Shown here: positions 19,920-28,758 of the stretch, in pieces | Numbering within the stretch: the first letter of the stretch is position 1 | How the letters are laid out: each line of letters opens with the position of its first letter | From: Myoxocephalus aenaeus | Lineage: Eukaryota; Chordata; Actinopteri; Perciformes; Cottidae | Reading direction: 5' to 3' | DNA length: 64,000 nt | Assembly: GCA_038501785.1 (NCBI GenBank) | Contig: JBAMJR010000003.1 | Span: 3,755,501-3,819,500 of the forward strand | Program-made: the position numbers and the translations under genes | The notes under the pieces: generated by a model | Seen by the model: the letters and a program-made list of their open reading frames with translations, nothing else | What the model was told of the DNA's origin: nothing | The model's database searches: none

Positions 19920-22900
19920 ACTAATGAAAGTAAAAGAAATAAATAAATAAAAACAGCCCATCATAAAGAGAGCCATGTGAGCTCCGTGCCGTGGAGGCGG
20001 CAGAGGGGTTCAATCAACGCTCTCCCAGGAGGTGTGCCTGAAAAGCATTCCTCCTTATTTCAGAAAATGTCAATTCATCTGGAGGGTGCAGACTCTAATG
20101 CCAAGGACAAGCAGGCGAGCACGAAGTCCATTACATCCGTGCAGACCGGCTTCTCACTTGGCGAGAGAGAGAGGAGGCGGGAAAAAGCCAAAGAAAAGCT
20201 CCCGTTTCTGATTGCAGACACACAATTACCTCACTGGGCAGCTGTAATTTGCCAAGGTTCATGATTTAAAAAAATGTGCAAAAGCCATCTGAAGAAATGT
20301 TTAGGGAGTGAAGACAGAACCGTGCTAATTCTCATCTCGAGTGAGCTTTCTGAATAATATAATTACACTTTTGTTTTAATTACTTACCACTCCACAATGA
20401 CTGGGTGCAGAAGAGTGTTGTTCACTTTGAAGCTGAAAAAAAAAAAAAAAAAGAAACATTAAAATGAGGCTTTGGCCCATGTTCTGCCTTTATTCCTCAA
20501 ATAGTGAGCGTCTATCGTTTCCTGCGGTTCCATTTTTCTCCATCGCTTCCTCTTTCCCACGTTCCAACATCACCAGACCTGACCAACGACCTCTAACCCA
20601 TTTTTATGCAATCTCTCTCTCTCACACACACACATTAATTTTTCAAAGCAGTTTAAGGTCAGAGTTCGGAGCAGATGTCATGCATTGAGTAACTAAAACT
20701 TAACAGACTGGTGCTGAGAACAGTAAGATTGCAATGAATTGACAACCAAGAAGCAAAAGCAAGATCGTTTGCTTAGTTAAATTATATTTAGAATCGGGTT
20801 AATCAGAAACAATCAGTCTGTTGTGTCCTTGGGTATAAAAGACAAAACAATGAACTCCCCCAAACAAAGTATAATTATGTTCATGCAAAGTGGCGCCAAT
20901 TAAACATACCTACTAATTCCTTCAAAGGAGGCTTCGCGGCAGATGCTCCCACTGTCTGTGTTCTGACCTCGCTGCGTGGAGGAAAACAAACACAGAAGCA
21001 AGTGAAGTGCACTCAAGTGTCAACACAGGACACAAAACCGTTGTGTATCGAGGCCGACGATTCATCCTGCGATCACCGCTTGACAGCTGTAGAATCGGTG
21101 AATTCTCAGACTGTACTTTATAGCAGTTGATGAATACAATACTCCGGTTTTTGAGCGTTGACAATGTTGAAGACTCGGGCAGATATTTAGTGTCTGATGA
21201 AATGGATTTGTATTTTCAACATGATGAGTGTGGTCAGGCGAGGAAGAGGGAGGCAGGTCGGACTGGAGCGTTCAACCCCGTGAAGCCAAAGCCGCTTCAG
21301 GCGGTTTCTTTGCTCCACGTCACATTTTACTCTGTGGCCTTGATTTTCACTGCAATATTTAAGTCCTGCAGCTCTATGGAAACGGCCCAATCGCGGTTAG
21401 AAGTAGCGATAAAATGTATTTTGAGCTGTATAATGTGTTACCATGCCATAAATAAAAAGAAACTAATTTAACTTCTGATCATTTATTTGACACAAATTGT
21501 AAAAACACTATATATCCAAATTTTTTCCAAGTGATTCTGTGGACCGCAGGTTATTCGGGAAATTAGTTTTTAAACTTTGTTTTAGTTGCATTCGTCACAT
21601 ATGATGTGTTCGAGGACCGTCGGAAAGATGAAAATCTCACAATAATGACGAGAATCTGTCCTGTGCTCAGTCATCTGACGTCAAACAACACTACGGATCA
21701 CTAGCTGTAAACTGGGGAGGAAGGAGCGATGCACTCGAACACAGAAACCATCGGCATACCAGTGTCAGCAGCGCTGCTGGTCTCATGTTGGTCAGGACGT
21801 CAGCAACCTGCAAGGAAGCAGACGGGGATTAATTAGAACACCGAGACGCGCAGAGGGGAAGCCGAGACAACAAGCGGCAGCTTCCTTCTGCAGAGTAAAA
21901 AGGTCCCTGGCAGACGAGTCGTGGTCTCTGTGGCGCTCCGCTGAATGGAAAACCTCAAGCGGACCGAGAGCTCCGCTGCCAACGTCCTAAATGCCGGGTA
22001 ACAGATCCCGGATATCTGAAGCATTGTTATGATTATTAGTGATACGACTGAAATTGACTTCGTAACACATCCGCTGCGTAACGCGTCGAATCTAAATTGA
22101 GACGTCGGATTAATTGCGTTTTAAAACGGCGTTGTGAGTGCATCACAGTTAAACAGTGATCCAGTGTTAGAAGAATTTTTTTTCTACTATTGATTAATAC
22201 TGTATTTCATGTTACCTTTAGAATCATTAGTAAGACTTCATTAGTTAGTTATATTATTAATAATGCAGTGACTTCGTCTTGAACACTCACATCTGGTACA
22301 TGCTTACAGACACATCCTTGGCTGATCATCTGATAGAGACAGGAGACTGAAATATCAGCATGTCTCTAGTTTAAGAAAGGTATGTCTTGAAGGCTTGTGA
22401 CATTGGCCCTGACAAGCCCATCTAGCGAAAGACATGCAATGACTCATGATGGAGATATGGAGACGTCATGTGGCCTTCTGTCTATTGATATTTAAGAAGG
22501 TAGCCCTTCGCTTATTCTTTGAGCAGTCCAGGATACGCAATTGACACCATGTTGTGATTCTGACTCTGCTCCTCTTTGCAAAGAATAAATGTCCTGATTA
22601 TGATTTTACCACCAGGTGTCGAGTAAATTTTTCTATCATCCAGTTAGTCAATGAATAGCTGCAACAACAACAACATCATAAGAGGTTGCCTCAACCATTT
22701 AAAGCAGGTATAAATATGACTTTTTCCCCACCATTTCTGATTAGAAGACCTTTGAGTTTTAAATGCACGTCATGCATGAATAAGATTAGTTTGTGTGCGC
22801 AGTAGGTGTTAAACACAAAATATATTGTTCTCTTTTAGGTCTTTTAACACCAGCAACTGATTGTCACTGAAGTTAAAACAAAGAGGCATTATCATAGGAT

Positions 22901-25900
22901 TTAATGTTGGTTCTTTTCATAATATCCTGCAGTGTTGAGCTGCTATTGCTTCATGGAAGAGACGGCTGTTGATTGGTGTGATAATTAGCACATCCTAACC
23001 CGTGAATAATTAGGAACTCCAACACCTCGAGCAGGTGCGGAGATGTACAAATTTCTGAAATATCGCCAGCAGGATGTGTGTCATCAAAAGGTCACAGTGT
23101 AAATATAGAAGCGAATGCAGAAATAGTATGTGATCATTTTCAAACACGCACACACTTCTAACGTGATTCGTTGGCTGTTTAAAGTCAAACTATATTATTT
23201 TTTATTTGTCAACACGCACACCTCCAAAATAGCTCTGGAGCTGTCAACCGTCCGATGTGACGCCCCAGGGGATTCTGCCCGTCAGCACCGATATACAGAA
23301 CATCACCGTTTTCCCAAACTCTCAAAATAGGCAATTATAGACCGTCTGAGCCGGAATGCGTTTGCTTTTAGACGAGCTAGAACGAATGAGATCGAATCTG
23401 CGGGTAACAGATTTAGAATGAAACTCAAAAATAAAAACACGACCCCGGGGACTTCCATGAGAATTTTGGTGGTTGATATCCGCCAGAGTGCGCGCGCACT
23501 GAAATATACCAAAATAACTCATCAGCGCGATACTCTGCGTGAGCCCAACTACCGCCGGTGTGTTCTCAGTCATGAGCCATCGGTGTCATGAGTGCACCCT
23601 CCTCACTACGAATGTAGGTGCAGTAGACTAAACATTGTTCCCGCCATCTCATCCAGGAGGCTCAAATAAAAGAATGACGACTTTTTTTTTTTTTTTTTTA
23701 AAGGTGAAAGAGGAAAAAAAACTGTGTACGGATGCACTAATGCATTTTCATGAAAAGGTTCAGTTACTGCGTGGGGAAAAACGACAAAACACACAGACAC
23801 ACTGTGAGTGTGTCTGTGTGTTTTGTCGTTTTTCCCCATGCACACACACACTTACATCACAGGTGTAGTGCACCTCATCCACAGCATACTTCTCCTTGAA
23901 GTGCTCTTTCGGAAAGATCCTGTCAACAGAAGCAAAAGACAAATCTAGTAAAAAAAAAAACACACAAACAAACAGTGCAGTGAACAAACAAAGACTTGCA
24001 CTCATTAGGTATTTTAAGAATCAATCTCTAAAGACAGACACGAGCAGAACTGAAGTGTCTCTCGGTTGCACAATAAAAAAAAATACAAAACAGCGATATA
24101 ATAAGTTTATACTGGGTGCACGCGACTTTGTCAACCCTTTCCTTCGAGTTACAGCTCGCGGCCGTGATGATTGTTGGCCGCGTTCGCCGCTCTTTGAAGA
24201 TTAGTGCGACTCACTCTCCCATCCAAGTGGCGTAGCTTTCCGGCAGTTTGGGAACAAAAAGGCTGGATTTCCCAGAGTCCACATCAATGGCCCCAAAGCA
24301 GTCGGGCTCGGTTACTCCGAAAGCCCAGTGGAAGAAAGACTCCTGCAGAATGGAGAGAATCGTGAATTAGTGAGGGAGATTATAAAATGGTCCGCCAGGA
24401 ACAGAAAGTTACTTCCGGTCAGACGATGACAAAAAGCAGAAAATGGAGACGCCGTCCTCGGGGAACCGGTTCGCGGAGCTCAAACACGACTTTCAATGTG
24501 CCCTTTTGGTTCCTGTTCAAAACTCAATTACAGTCGCAGAGCGATTTCTCTGCAGAGTGGCTGGCACACATACCATCACATCTTTGACAGAGTGAAGAGA
24601 TTAACACACCGCCGTAGGAGCGGAGAACTGGACTTCACTTGAGGAAAAGCCAGGTGAGGGTTTTGTGGCGGCCTGATAGAATCGCTTTAGGGATTTGGAG
24701 CACAACCAGCGGAGAGAAGACCGACACAGGATACGCTGAAGGGGACTTTAACTCACTGCTTGCTTGGGGAATCATAGATGGATGGACGGATAAATAAATG
24801 CAAGACCGGCCTCAGTTCCTGGACTAATCCCAGAGGCAACAGGAGACGACTAACCTGTCTGAAAAGGAGGTCCGTGTCCGTGCAGAACCTCTGCTTCTGC
24901 TCCCCGCCCTGCAGCAGCACCACGGACTGCGGCGCCGCTCCGTCTTTGGCCTTCAACCCGCTGCACAGTCGCCGGCGGTTCTCGGCGAACAGCGCGGCGG
25001 ACACCCTCAGGGTCTCGTTACCCAGCCAGTAGACGGGTCTGAGAGGACAGGGACACAGGAGATGATTTGGTTTATTATAAAATAATGCAGACAATGTACA
25101 GAGCTAAAGCAAAGTCACTGCCAGACTGTGTACAAAGGTTGTTTTCAATACATGTGTAAATATGATTTGAGAGATGTTTGTAAGTTTATTGTACAAAAAA
25201 GCTAAAAAAGGGATTAAAAGAAGATATATTTCTATTATAGGAGTTCAGTTATGGAACAACGCTAACATGGATGTAAGAATGGTCAACTCATTTTTGGTTT
25301 TCAAAAGGATTATTTATAAAACAATTTTTGAGGGTTACAATTTTTAATTTATTTTATTTATGTTGAATTAATTATCTGATTTAATTGATAATAATAATAA
25401 TTTAGGATAGGAATATAGAAGCATTTTTTGCTTCTACCTATACCTTTTCAGTCGTTCTGTTTTGTATATTATATAGAATATTGGATTGGATTGTAATGAT
25501 TGACTGAATAAAAAACACAGGAGACTCAAGGAGTCCGGGGGTCAAGATTAGGGTTGACCGGTCGCAAACTGCGCAAGACTAAAATGACGTAATGCTGATA
25601 TTAATTCCATTTTAACGATTCAATCGATGTGACATTTCTAGTCAAACCTTTGACGGATCATTTCTGTGGGCAAAGAGAGGGGAATAATGTCTGATCCCCT
25701 GAGCAAATTATTAACTTATGTTTTAAGTTATCTCTGGAGGCAAATCCTCTGGATTTGGTTGGTACGTTTCAGCCTGAAGAGGTGGGTGAACCACAGCGGT
25801 GCAACCAGCCTTCAGAAAAATAAGACATAGATAAAGACGGAGACAGAGACAGAGACAGAGAGAGAGACATCTCGGCCTCTGGCCCACGGCTTTGCTGATA

Positions 25901-26155
25901 AGATAACACACACACACACACACAACATATCTGATTCAGCCTGGACTATACCAAAGGTTAATCCGTAACCTCGTAGTATTTTATAGCTCAAGGATTCCTG
26001 TATCATTCACTGCTGGCCGGCTGAGTTTACGGGTGGACTGCGAATCTGTGGGGACAGATCGGCCCCAGTCAGGTGCTAAATTATGTTTTTATTGATGGAC
26101 GTAGACACAATCGTGTCCTACACTGCAATGCAACAACCTGCAGGGCAGCAGCTCA

Positions 26156-26192
<37 letters not shown>

Positions 26193-27144
26193 TTTAAAGG
26201 ATTGTGTCAGTGAGGTCCTCATTAAAAGAAGAGTTTATTGGGTTGCGTTACATAATGTCATAGGATGCGTCTGATGTTTGTTCCAACTTCTGGCAAAGAT
26301 CACCTCGTGATCGCTGACAACTTTACGACTACCACAGCAGATTTTATGATTTGGTCTTATCTAAAAAAACGATCACACCAAGTCTGCGTGGGTGGCATCG
26401 TCGCCACGAGGGAAATAAAGCTCGTTGATTACTTTGTGATCGTAAACATTATATTTTATGTTCCCAAAAAAAATTATACTGCTGGCTTTCCATGATCTTG
26501 AGGAATTCTTAGTTTTCAATACACATGTAGCAGATACTGTATGCCATTCACCTATAATACTGTGAAAAAAAAAGAAAAAAAAAATGGGTATGAAACTCAG
26601 ATTTTCTTTTCTTCTGTAGGTCCTCTACATCCTTGATTAGTTCACTAACCCCTGGATTATTTTCCTGATTGGATTCTGCACTTGATGATTGTATCACATA
26701 TAGATGCATTACCCACAATGCATCGGGGAAACATTGCATACAGTCACCTCTGAAAAGCCTTTTAAAAAAAATAAGTGAGGGGTCCCAGGACAAAAAAAAA
26801 AGGTTAATTTACTGCAGAAAATAAATTGCTTCTTTCAAAGCAGCTAAGAATGAAGTAAACAAGTACAACTGTTTACTGAAAGCAGCTCAAAGTTAAGGTA
26901 ATAGTTTAACTCTTGAAGATTTAAAAGTGCATTATAATTGGCCTGTAACACATCTCCTGTCATGTTGTGAAAAGAGACAGCGGGCTCGTGACATATCCGT
27001 TGACGCGCTCGCGAGCAAAGCAAAGCACCACGCGACAAGCTGCCCACACTCTTTTAGTGTCATGAACTAAAATAAATACACGTTGCGTCAGTTAAGAGCT
27101 GCCAGGTACGAGAAAAACGCAACTTACTGCGGTGCTGCAGCCAT
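12257..27144 (-). CDS. pepd: Xaa-Pro dipeptidase (prolidase), complete 15-exon gene
   Basis: Cytosolic, manganese-dependent, homodimeric M24 metallopeptidase that splits dipeptides with C-terminal proline or hydroxyproline, recycling proline from collagen and diet. Coding exons, from the 5' end: 27128-27144, 24855-25038, 24215-24342, 23856-23919, 21760-21807, 20910-20971, 20388-20432, 17169-17244, 16333-16379, 14749-14817, 14545-14622, 14158-14306, 13399-13583, 12627-12818 and 12257-12403. All phases agree, giving 1491 nt and 496 residues (human: 493). Residues 1-150 or so form the creatinase N-terminal domain and the rest the pita-bread catalytic domain. Metal ligands D276, D287, H370, E412 and E452 are present at human numbering, as are W107, R184, Y231, H255, H377, R398 and R450. 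No signal peptide is present. Only the C-terminal tail (after about 475) diverges from human. Intron 13 is GC-AG. The enzyme looks fully functional. Confidence 0.98.
12479..12516. repeat. 38-bp direct duplicate, copy 2 (PEPD intron 14)
   Basis: One mismatch against 11872-11909. Confidence 0.9.
12627..12818 (-). CDS. pepd: PEPD exon 14
   Basis: Residues 385-448. VLTVEPGIYFINHLLDQAQA contains metal ligand E412, and the exon ends in RFRGFGG. Donor GTCAGT. Intron 14 (12404-12626) contains copy 2 of the 38-bp duplicate. Confidence 0.97.
13399..13583 (-). CDS. pepd: PEPD exon 13, ends at a GC donor
   Basis: Residues 323-384. FMPHGLGHLLGIDVHDVGGY carries H370 and H377. The codon GAG for E384 is followed by GCGAGT. 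No GT in the neighbourhood keeps the frame, and the next exon continues with GVERIDEPG exactly as in the human protein, so a GC-AG intron is required. Confidence 0.95.
14158..14306 (-). CDS. pepd: PEPD exon 12
   Basis: Residues 273-323. LFDMGGEYYCYSSDITCSFP carries metal ligands D276 and D287. Ends in phase 1 at GTTACC. Confidence 0.97.
14545..14622 (-). CDS. pepd: PEPD exon 11
   Basis: Residues 247-273, ILHYGHAGAPNEKTIMAGDM, with H255 of the active site. Acceptor AACAG, donor GTGAGT. Confidence 0.95.
14749..14817 (-). CDS. pepd: PEPD exon 10
   Basis: Residues 224-247, LFQHYCYTKGGMRHTSYTCI, including Y231. Acceptor TTTGCAG, donor GTAAGG. Confidence 0.95.
14823..15286. other. PEPD intron 9, right-hand part
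   Basis: Plain non-coding sequence between exon 10 and the inserted LINE tail; nothing recognised. Confidence 0.4.
15287..15385 (-). mobile_element. LINE-type 3' tail, copy B (reverse)
   Basis: Reverse complement of the element at 11027-11136. It starts CCAGAATCAGAAACTGTTTA and contains GAAGGTGCATACATTGGACA. Sequence up to the foldback at 15456 may be more of the same LINE. Confidence 0.7.
15456..15582. repeat. Foldback with 42-bp arms, one arm carrying a 16-bp duplication
   Basis: The right arm, 15541-15582, is the exact reverse complement of 15456-15480 joined to 15497-15513. The left arm contains 16 extra bases (15481-15496) that end in a second ACGTTAA, a short duplication. The loop is an A-rich 27 bp. 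It lies in PEPD intron 9, the intron between exons 9 and 10. Confidence 0.92.
16333..16379 (-). CDS. pepd: PEPD exon 9
   Basis: Residues 209-224, IMKNVKPGQKEYEME. Acceptor GTGCAG, donor GTAAGT. Confidence 0.93.
17169..17244 (-). CDS. pepd: PEPD exon 8
   Basis: Residues 183-208, with R184 and TDMELEVLRYTNRISSEAHK. Acceptor CTGCAG, donor GTAAAG. Intron 7, upstream of this exon, holds the antisense L2 LINE. Confidence 0.95.
17690..19420 (+). pseudogene. L2 reverse transcriptase, broken
   Basis: Domains in order: the segment before the fingers (EEVEDMIKNTRPTTCALDPF at about 17920), NYRPISNLPFLSKVLEKAV at about 18120, the palm motif LLDLTAAFDTIDHNILLHHL (18325-18385), GVPQGSVLGP at about 18505, the catalytic box YADDTQLY at about 18605, and the C-terminal region with LHWLPIPHRIEYKLSLLTHQ at about 19110. 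Defects: a frame shift at the A-run near 18076-18090, another near 18765, a small deletion near 18990-19030 and a stop at 19199. The catalytic aspartates are intact, but the protein cannot be made in one piece. Confidence 0.92.
19513..19756 (+). mobile_element. Possible LTR fragment inside the L2 3' UTR
   Basis: Starts TGTTGG and ends GCAACA, with an AATAAA at about 19695 followed by about 60 bp, a layout like U3-R-U5. It interrupts an otherwise L2-like 3' UTR. No target duplication was found, so this is a weak call. Confidence 0.3.
20388..20432 (-). CDS. pepd: PEPD exon 7
   Basis: Residues 168-183, FKVNNTLLHPVIVEC. Preceded by a long pyrimidine tract and CAG; donor GTAAGT. Confidence 0.93.
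20910..20971 (-). CDS. pepd: PEPD exon 6
   Basis: Residues 148-168, RGQNTDSGSICREASFEGIS. Acceptor ACGCAG, donor GTATGT, ends in phase 2. Confidence 0.95.
21760..21807 (-). CDS. pepd: PEPD exon 5
   Basis: Residues 132-147, VADVLTNMRPAALLTL. Phase 0 at both ends; acceptor TTGCAG, donor GTATGC. Confidence 0.9.
22165..22638 (+). mobile_element. 474-bp solo LTR with 5-bp target duplication
   Basis: Begins TGTTAG and ends CTATCA. The 5 bases TCCAG flank it on both sides (22160-22164 and 22639-22643). A TATTTAA box lies at about 22489 and an AATAAA signal at 22584-22589, in the order and spacing of an LTR promoter and polyadenylation site. No coding sequence is attached, so the internal part was lost by recombination between LTRs. 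It lies in PEPD intron 4, reading against the gene. Confidence 0.8.
22644..23640. other. PEPD intron 4, remaining part
   Basis: Single-copy-looking non-coding DNA. Small CACACA groups occur near 23146 and 23213; nothing else was recognised. Confidence 0.4.
23768..23842. repeat. Near-perfect hairpin, 36-bp arms and 3-base loop
   Basis: Positions pair symmetrically about 23805. All 36 pairs match except one G opposite T at 23771/23839. The arm includes GGGGAAAAACGACAAAACAC and ACAGACACAC. It lies in PEPD intron 4, about 12 nt from the exon 4 donor, so the nascent transcript would fold into a long stem beside the 5' splice site. Confidence 0.95.
23856..23919 (-). CDS. pepd: PEPD exon 4
   Basis: Residues 110-131, PKEHFKEKYAVDEVHYTCD. 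Donor GTAAGT. A 75-nt near-perfect hairpin begins about 12 nt inside the following intron. Confidence 0.95.
24215..24342 (-). CDS. pepd: PEPD exon 3
   Basis: Residues 68-110 (phase 2 at the end). ESFFHWAFGVTEPDCFGAID and the substrate-contacting W107 in TWMG. Acceptor TTCTGCAG, donor GTGAGT. Confidence 0.95.
24855..25038 (-). CDS. pepd: PEPD exon 2
   Basis: Residues 6-67. Contains WLGNETLRV and VVLLQGGEQKQRFCTDTDLL, in the creatinase-type N-terminal domain. Acceptor CTCTCAG, donor GTTAGT. Confidence 0.95.
25039..27127. other. PEPD intron 1
   Basis: Contains a GAGACA/GAGAGA tract (25836-25868), a (CA)n at 25906-25924 and (AC)17 at 26157-26190. No other genes were recognised. Confidence 0.6.
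26157..26190. repeat. (AC)17 microsatellite
   Basis: Perfect dinucleotide tract in PEPD intron 1. Confidence 0.97.
27128..27144 (-). CDS. pepd: PEPD exon 1 (coding part)
   Basis: Start codon and five codons, MAAAP, plus two bases, ending at GTAAGT. The short alanine-rich start matches vertebrate PEPD, which fixes the initiation codon. The 2.1-kb intron 1 follows. Confidence 0.9.
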
Positions 27145-27167
27145 GATGAAGCGCTGGTGCGGATTGT

Positions 27168-27190
27168 CACGTGTTGACAGGAGTCACGTG
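27168..27190. promoter_or_regulatory. Paired CACGTG E-boxes upstream of PEPD
   Basis: CACGTG at 27168-27173 and again at 27185-27190. The second is in the extended form GTCACGTGAG, like USF or MiT/TFE (CLEAR) sites. They lie 24-46 bp upstream of the start codon. A TGACGT half-site (CRE-like) lies at about 27222. No TATA box is evident. Function is inferred from motif and position only. Confidence 0.5.
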
Positions 27191-28552
27191 AGTTTTGTTG
27201 GGCTCTGCCCCGCGAATCCGCTGACGTAGCATTGTGCTGCGTTCAAGGCTTTCAGGGAAAAAACAACATTCACTTCGAGAGGCTCTTATTGTGCTGTTTT
27301 TTTTTCCTTTTCCAACGACTACTGAGAAAACGCCATCAACTAAAAATATAAACTGTAAAATTAAAAGCTGAAAAGAAGAGGCGGCCCCGAAACGATGCAG
27401 AAATTTATGCTGCTGATGAAAATAACGGCGAAAATACTGACACCCCTTAAACGTCACACCATTGCTCGTCTGCAGTTGCCAAAAATATACTTATTTATTA
27501 CAATATTTAATACAAAACAATATCCTGCAATACAATAGGGAGCAGCAAGTACACAAACAAGTGCAGATAGTAACACAGAGGCCACGATGTTCAGTTTCTT
27601 ACAGGGTTAGTTTTTCTAATTATGGCTAACATGCCTCAACATGTAAACACTGTTGCTTTGACATGTTCATTAAATACATGTAAACAAATAAATAAATAAA
27701 TATATATATTTATATGGCTATAATATACAGTTTTACAGATAGCATCCAGGTTTCAGCTCCCTGTCTATTTTCCTTATCATTTTCAGCTATCTGCAGTTAC
27801 AGTTCCTTTTTTTTCTAATTCAAAAGAGGAATAGTGCACAAGACACAAGACCTTGTGGTGTCACCCAGGAGATCTGCTTTCGGTTCTGATTTTTCTTTTT
27901 TGTCATGTGCTGAGGTAGTGAAATGATCCATGTTCATGAATATACATGAGCGAAGACAATTAGAACATGTTCTATAATCTACAGGGAAAACTATTTATAC
28001 TCACATGCATAGCTGCCATATGTTATTTATCAATTATGTATTCATACATTAATATATTTAGTGCTTACAATACAGATAGTTTTTCAAGCAAGAGGGCTTA
28101 CTATCGAACCAGTGGATTCAGAAATTAGTAAACTTCAGTCTATCAAGTGTCCATGGGTTAGGAAACCCACTAAACACAAGGGCAGCCTTTAATTCAGCTA
28201 TGAAAAACCAGGCAGCAGCGACTGTTCTGAATAACGTCTGGCTATAACATGCCCCTTAAACTTGAAGTACATATGCATATGAATGATTTCCATTCCAGCC
28301 TGTAGGGCAGAGAAACTCAGCTGGAAGATCCTGTCCATATTAAAACATTAATATTCTGAAAACACAGTTATACCTTCAGAGGCACACATCAAAACAAAAA
28401 CAGTGTCTCCTTTGATTTGATTTAGCAATGGTGCTTTTACAGTAAAAACAGTAGGGGGAGATGCAACTCTCTTTTGTCTCAATGCAGGCAGAGATATTTT
28501 TGAAATAATTAATTATTACGAGGCACTGCAGATACACGATGCAGGTAGATGC
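27191..28552. other. PEPD upstream flank, no gene recognised
   Basis: GC-richer for the first 250 bp (probable promoter), then AT-rich with TATATT and ATAAATAA runs. No splice-bounded exon was recognised. Confidence 0.4.
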
Positions 28553-28758
28553 ATATCGATGGCCGAAGAGCAAAACCTCCTATCTGAAAAATTCACTTTT
28601 TTTAGATTACTTGTTGTTTTCTTACATAATTCTATTTGTTAAGGATACCCAATACATAATACAAAATACAAAAAATACACAAGTGCAGATAGGAGGTTGC
28701 ATCCTACTTTTCCTGGATCATTTTGCAGATAAAGGTTTTGCACTTTGGCCATCGATAT
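28553..28758. repeat. Imperfect inverted repeat, ~34-bp arms
   Basis: ATATCGATGGCCGAAGAGCA at 28553 continues to CTATCTG at 28586. It pairs with 28726-28758 (CAGATAAAGGTTTTGCACTT, then TGGCCATCGATAT) with four mismatches. A third related piece, GCAGATAGGAGGTTGC at 28685, can pair with the same left arm. The foldback is about 206 bp long. Confidence 0.85.
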
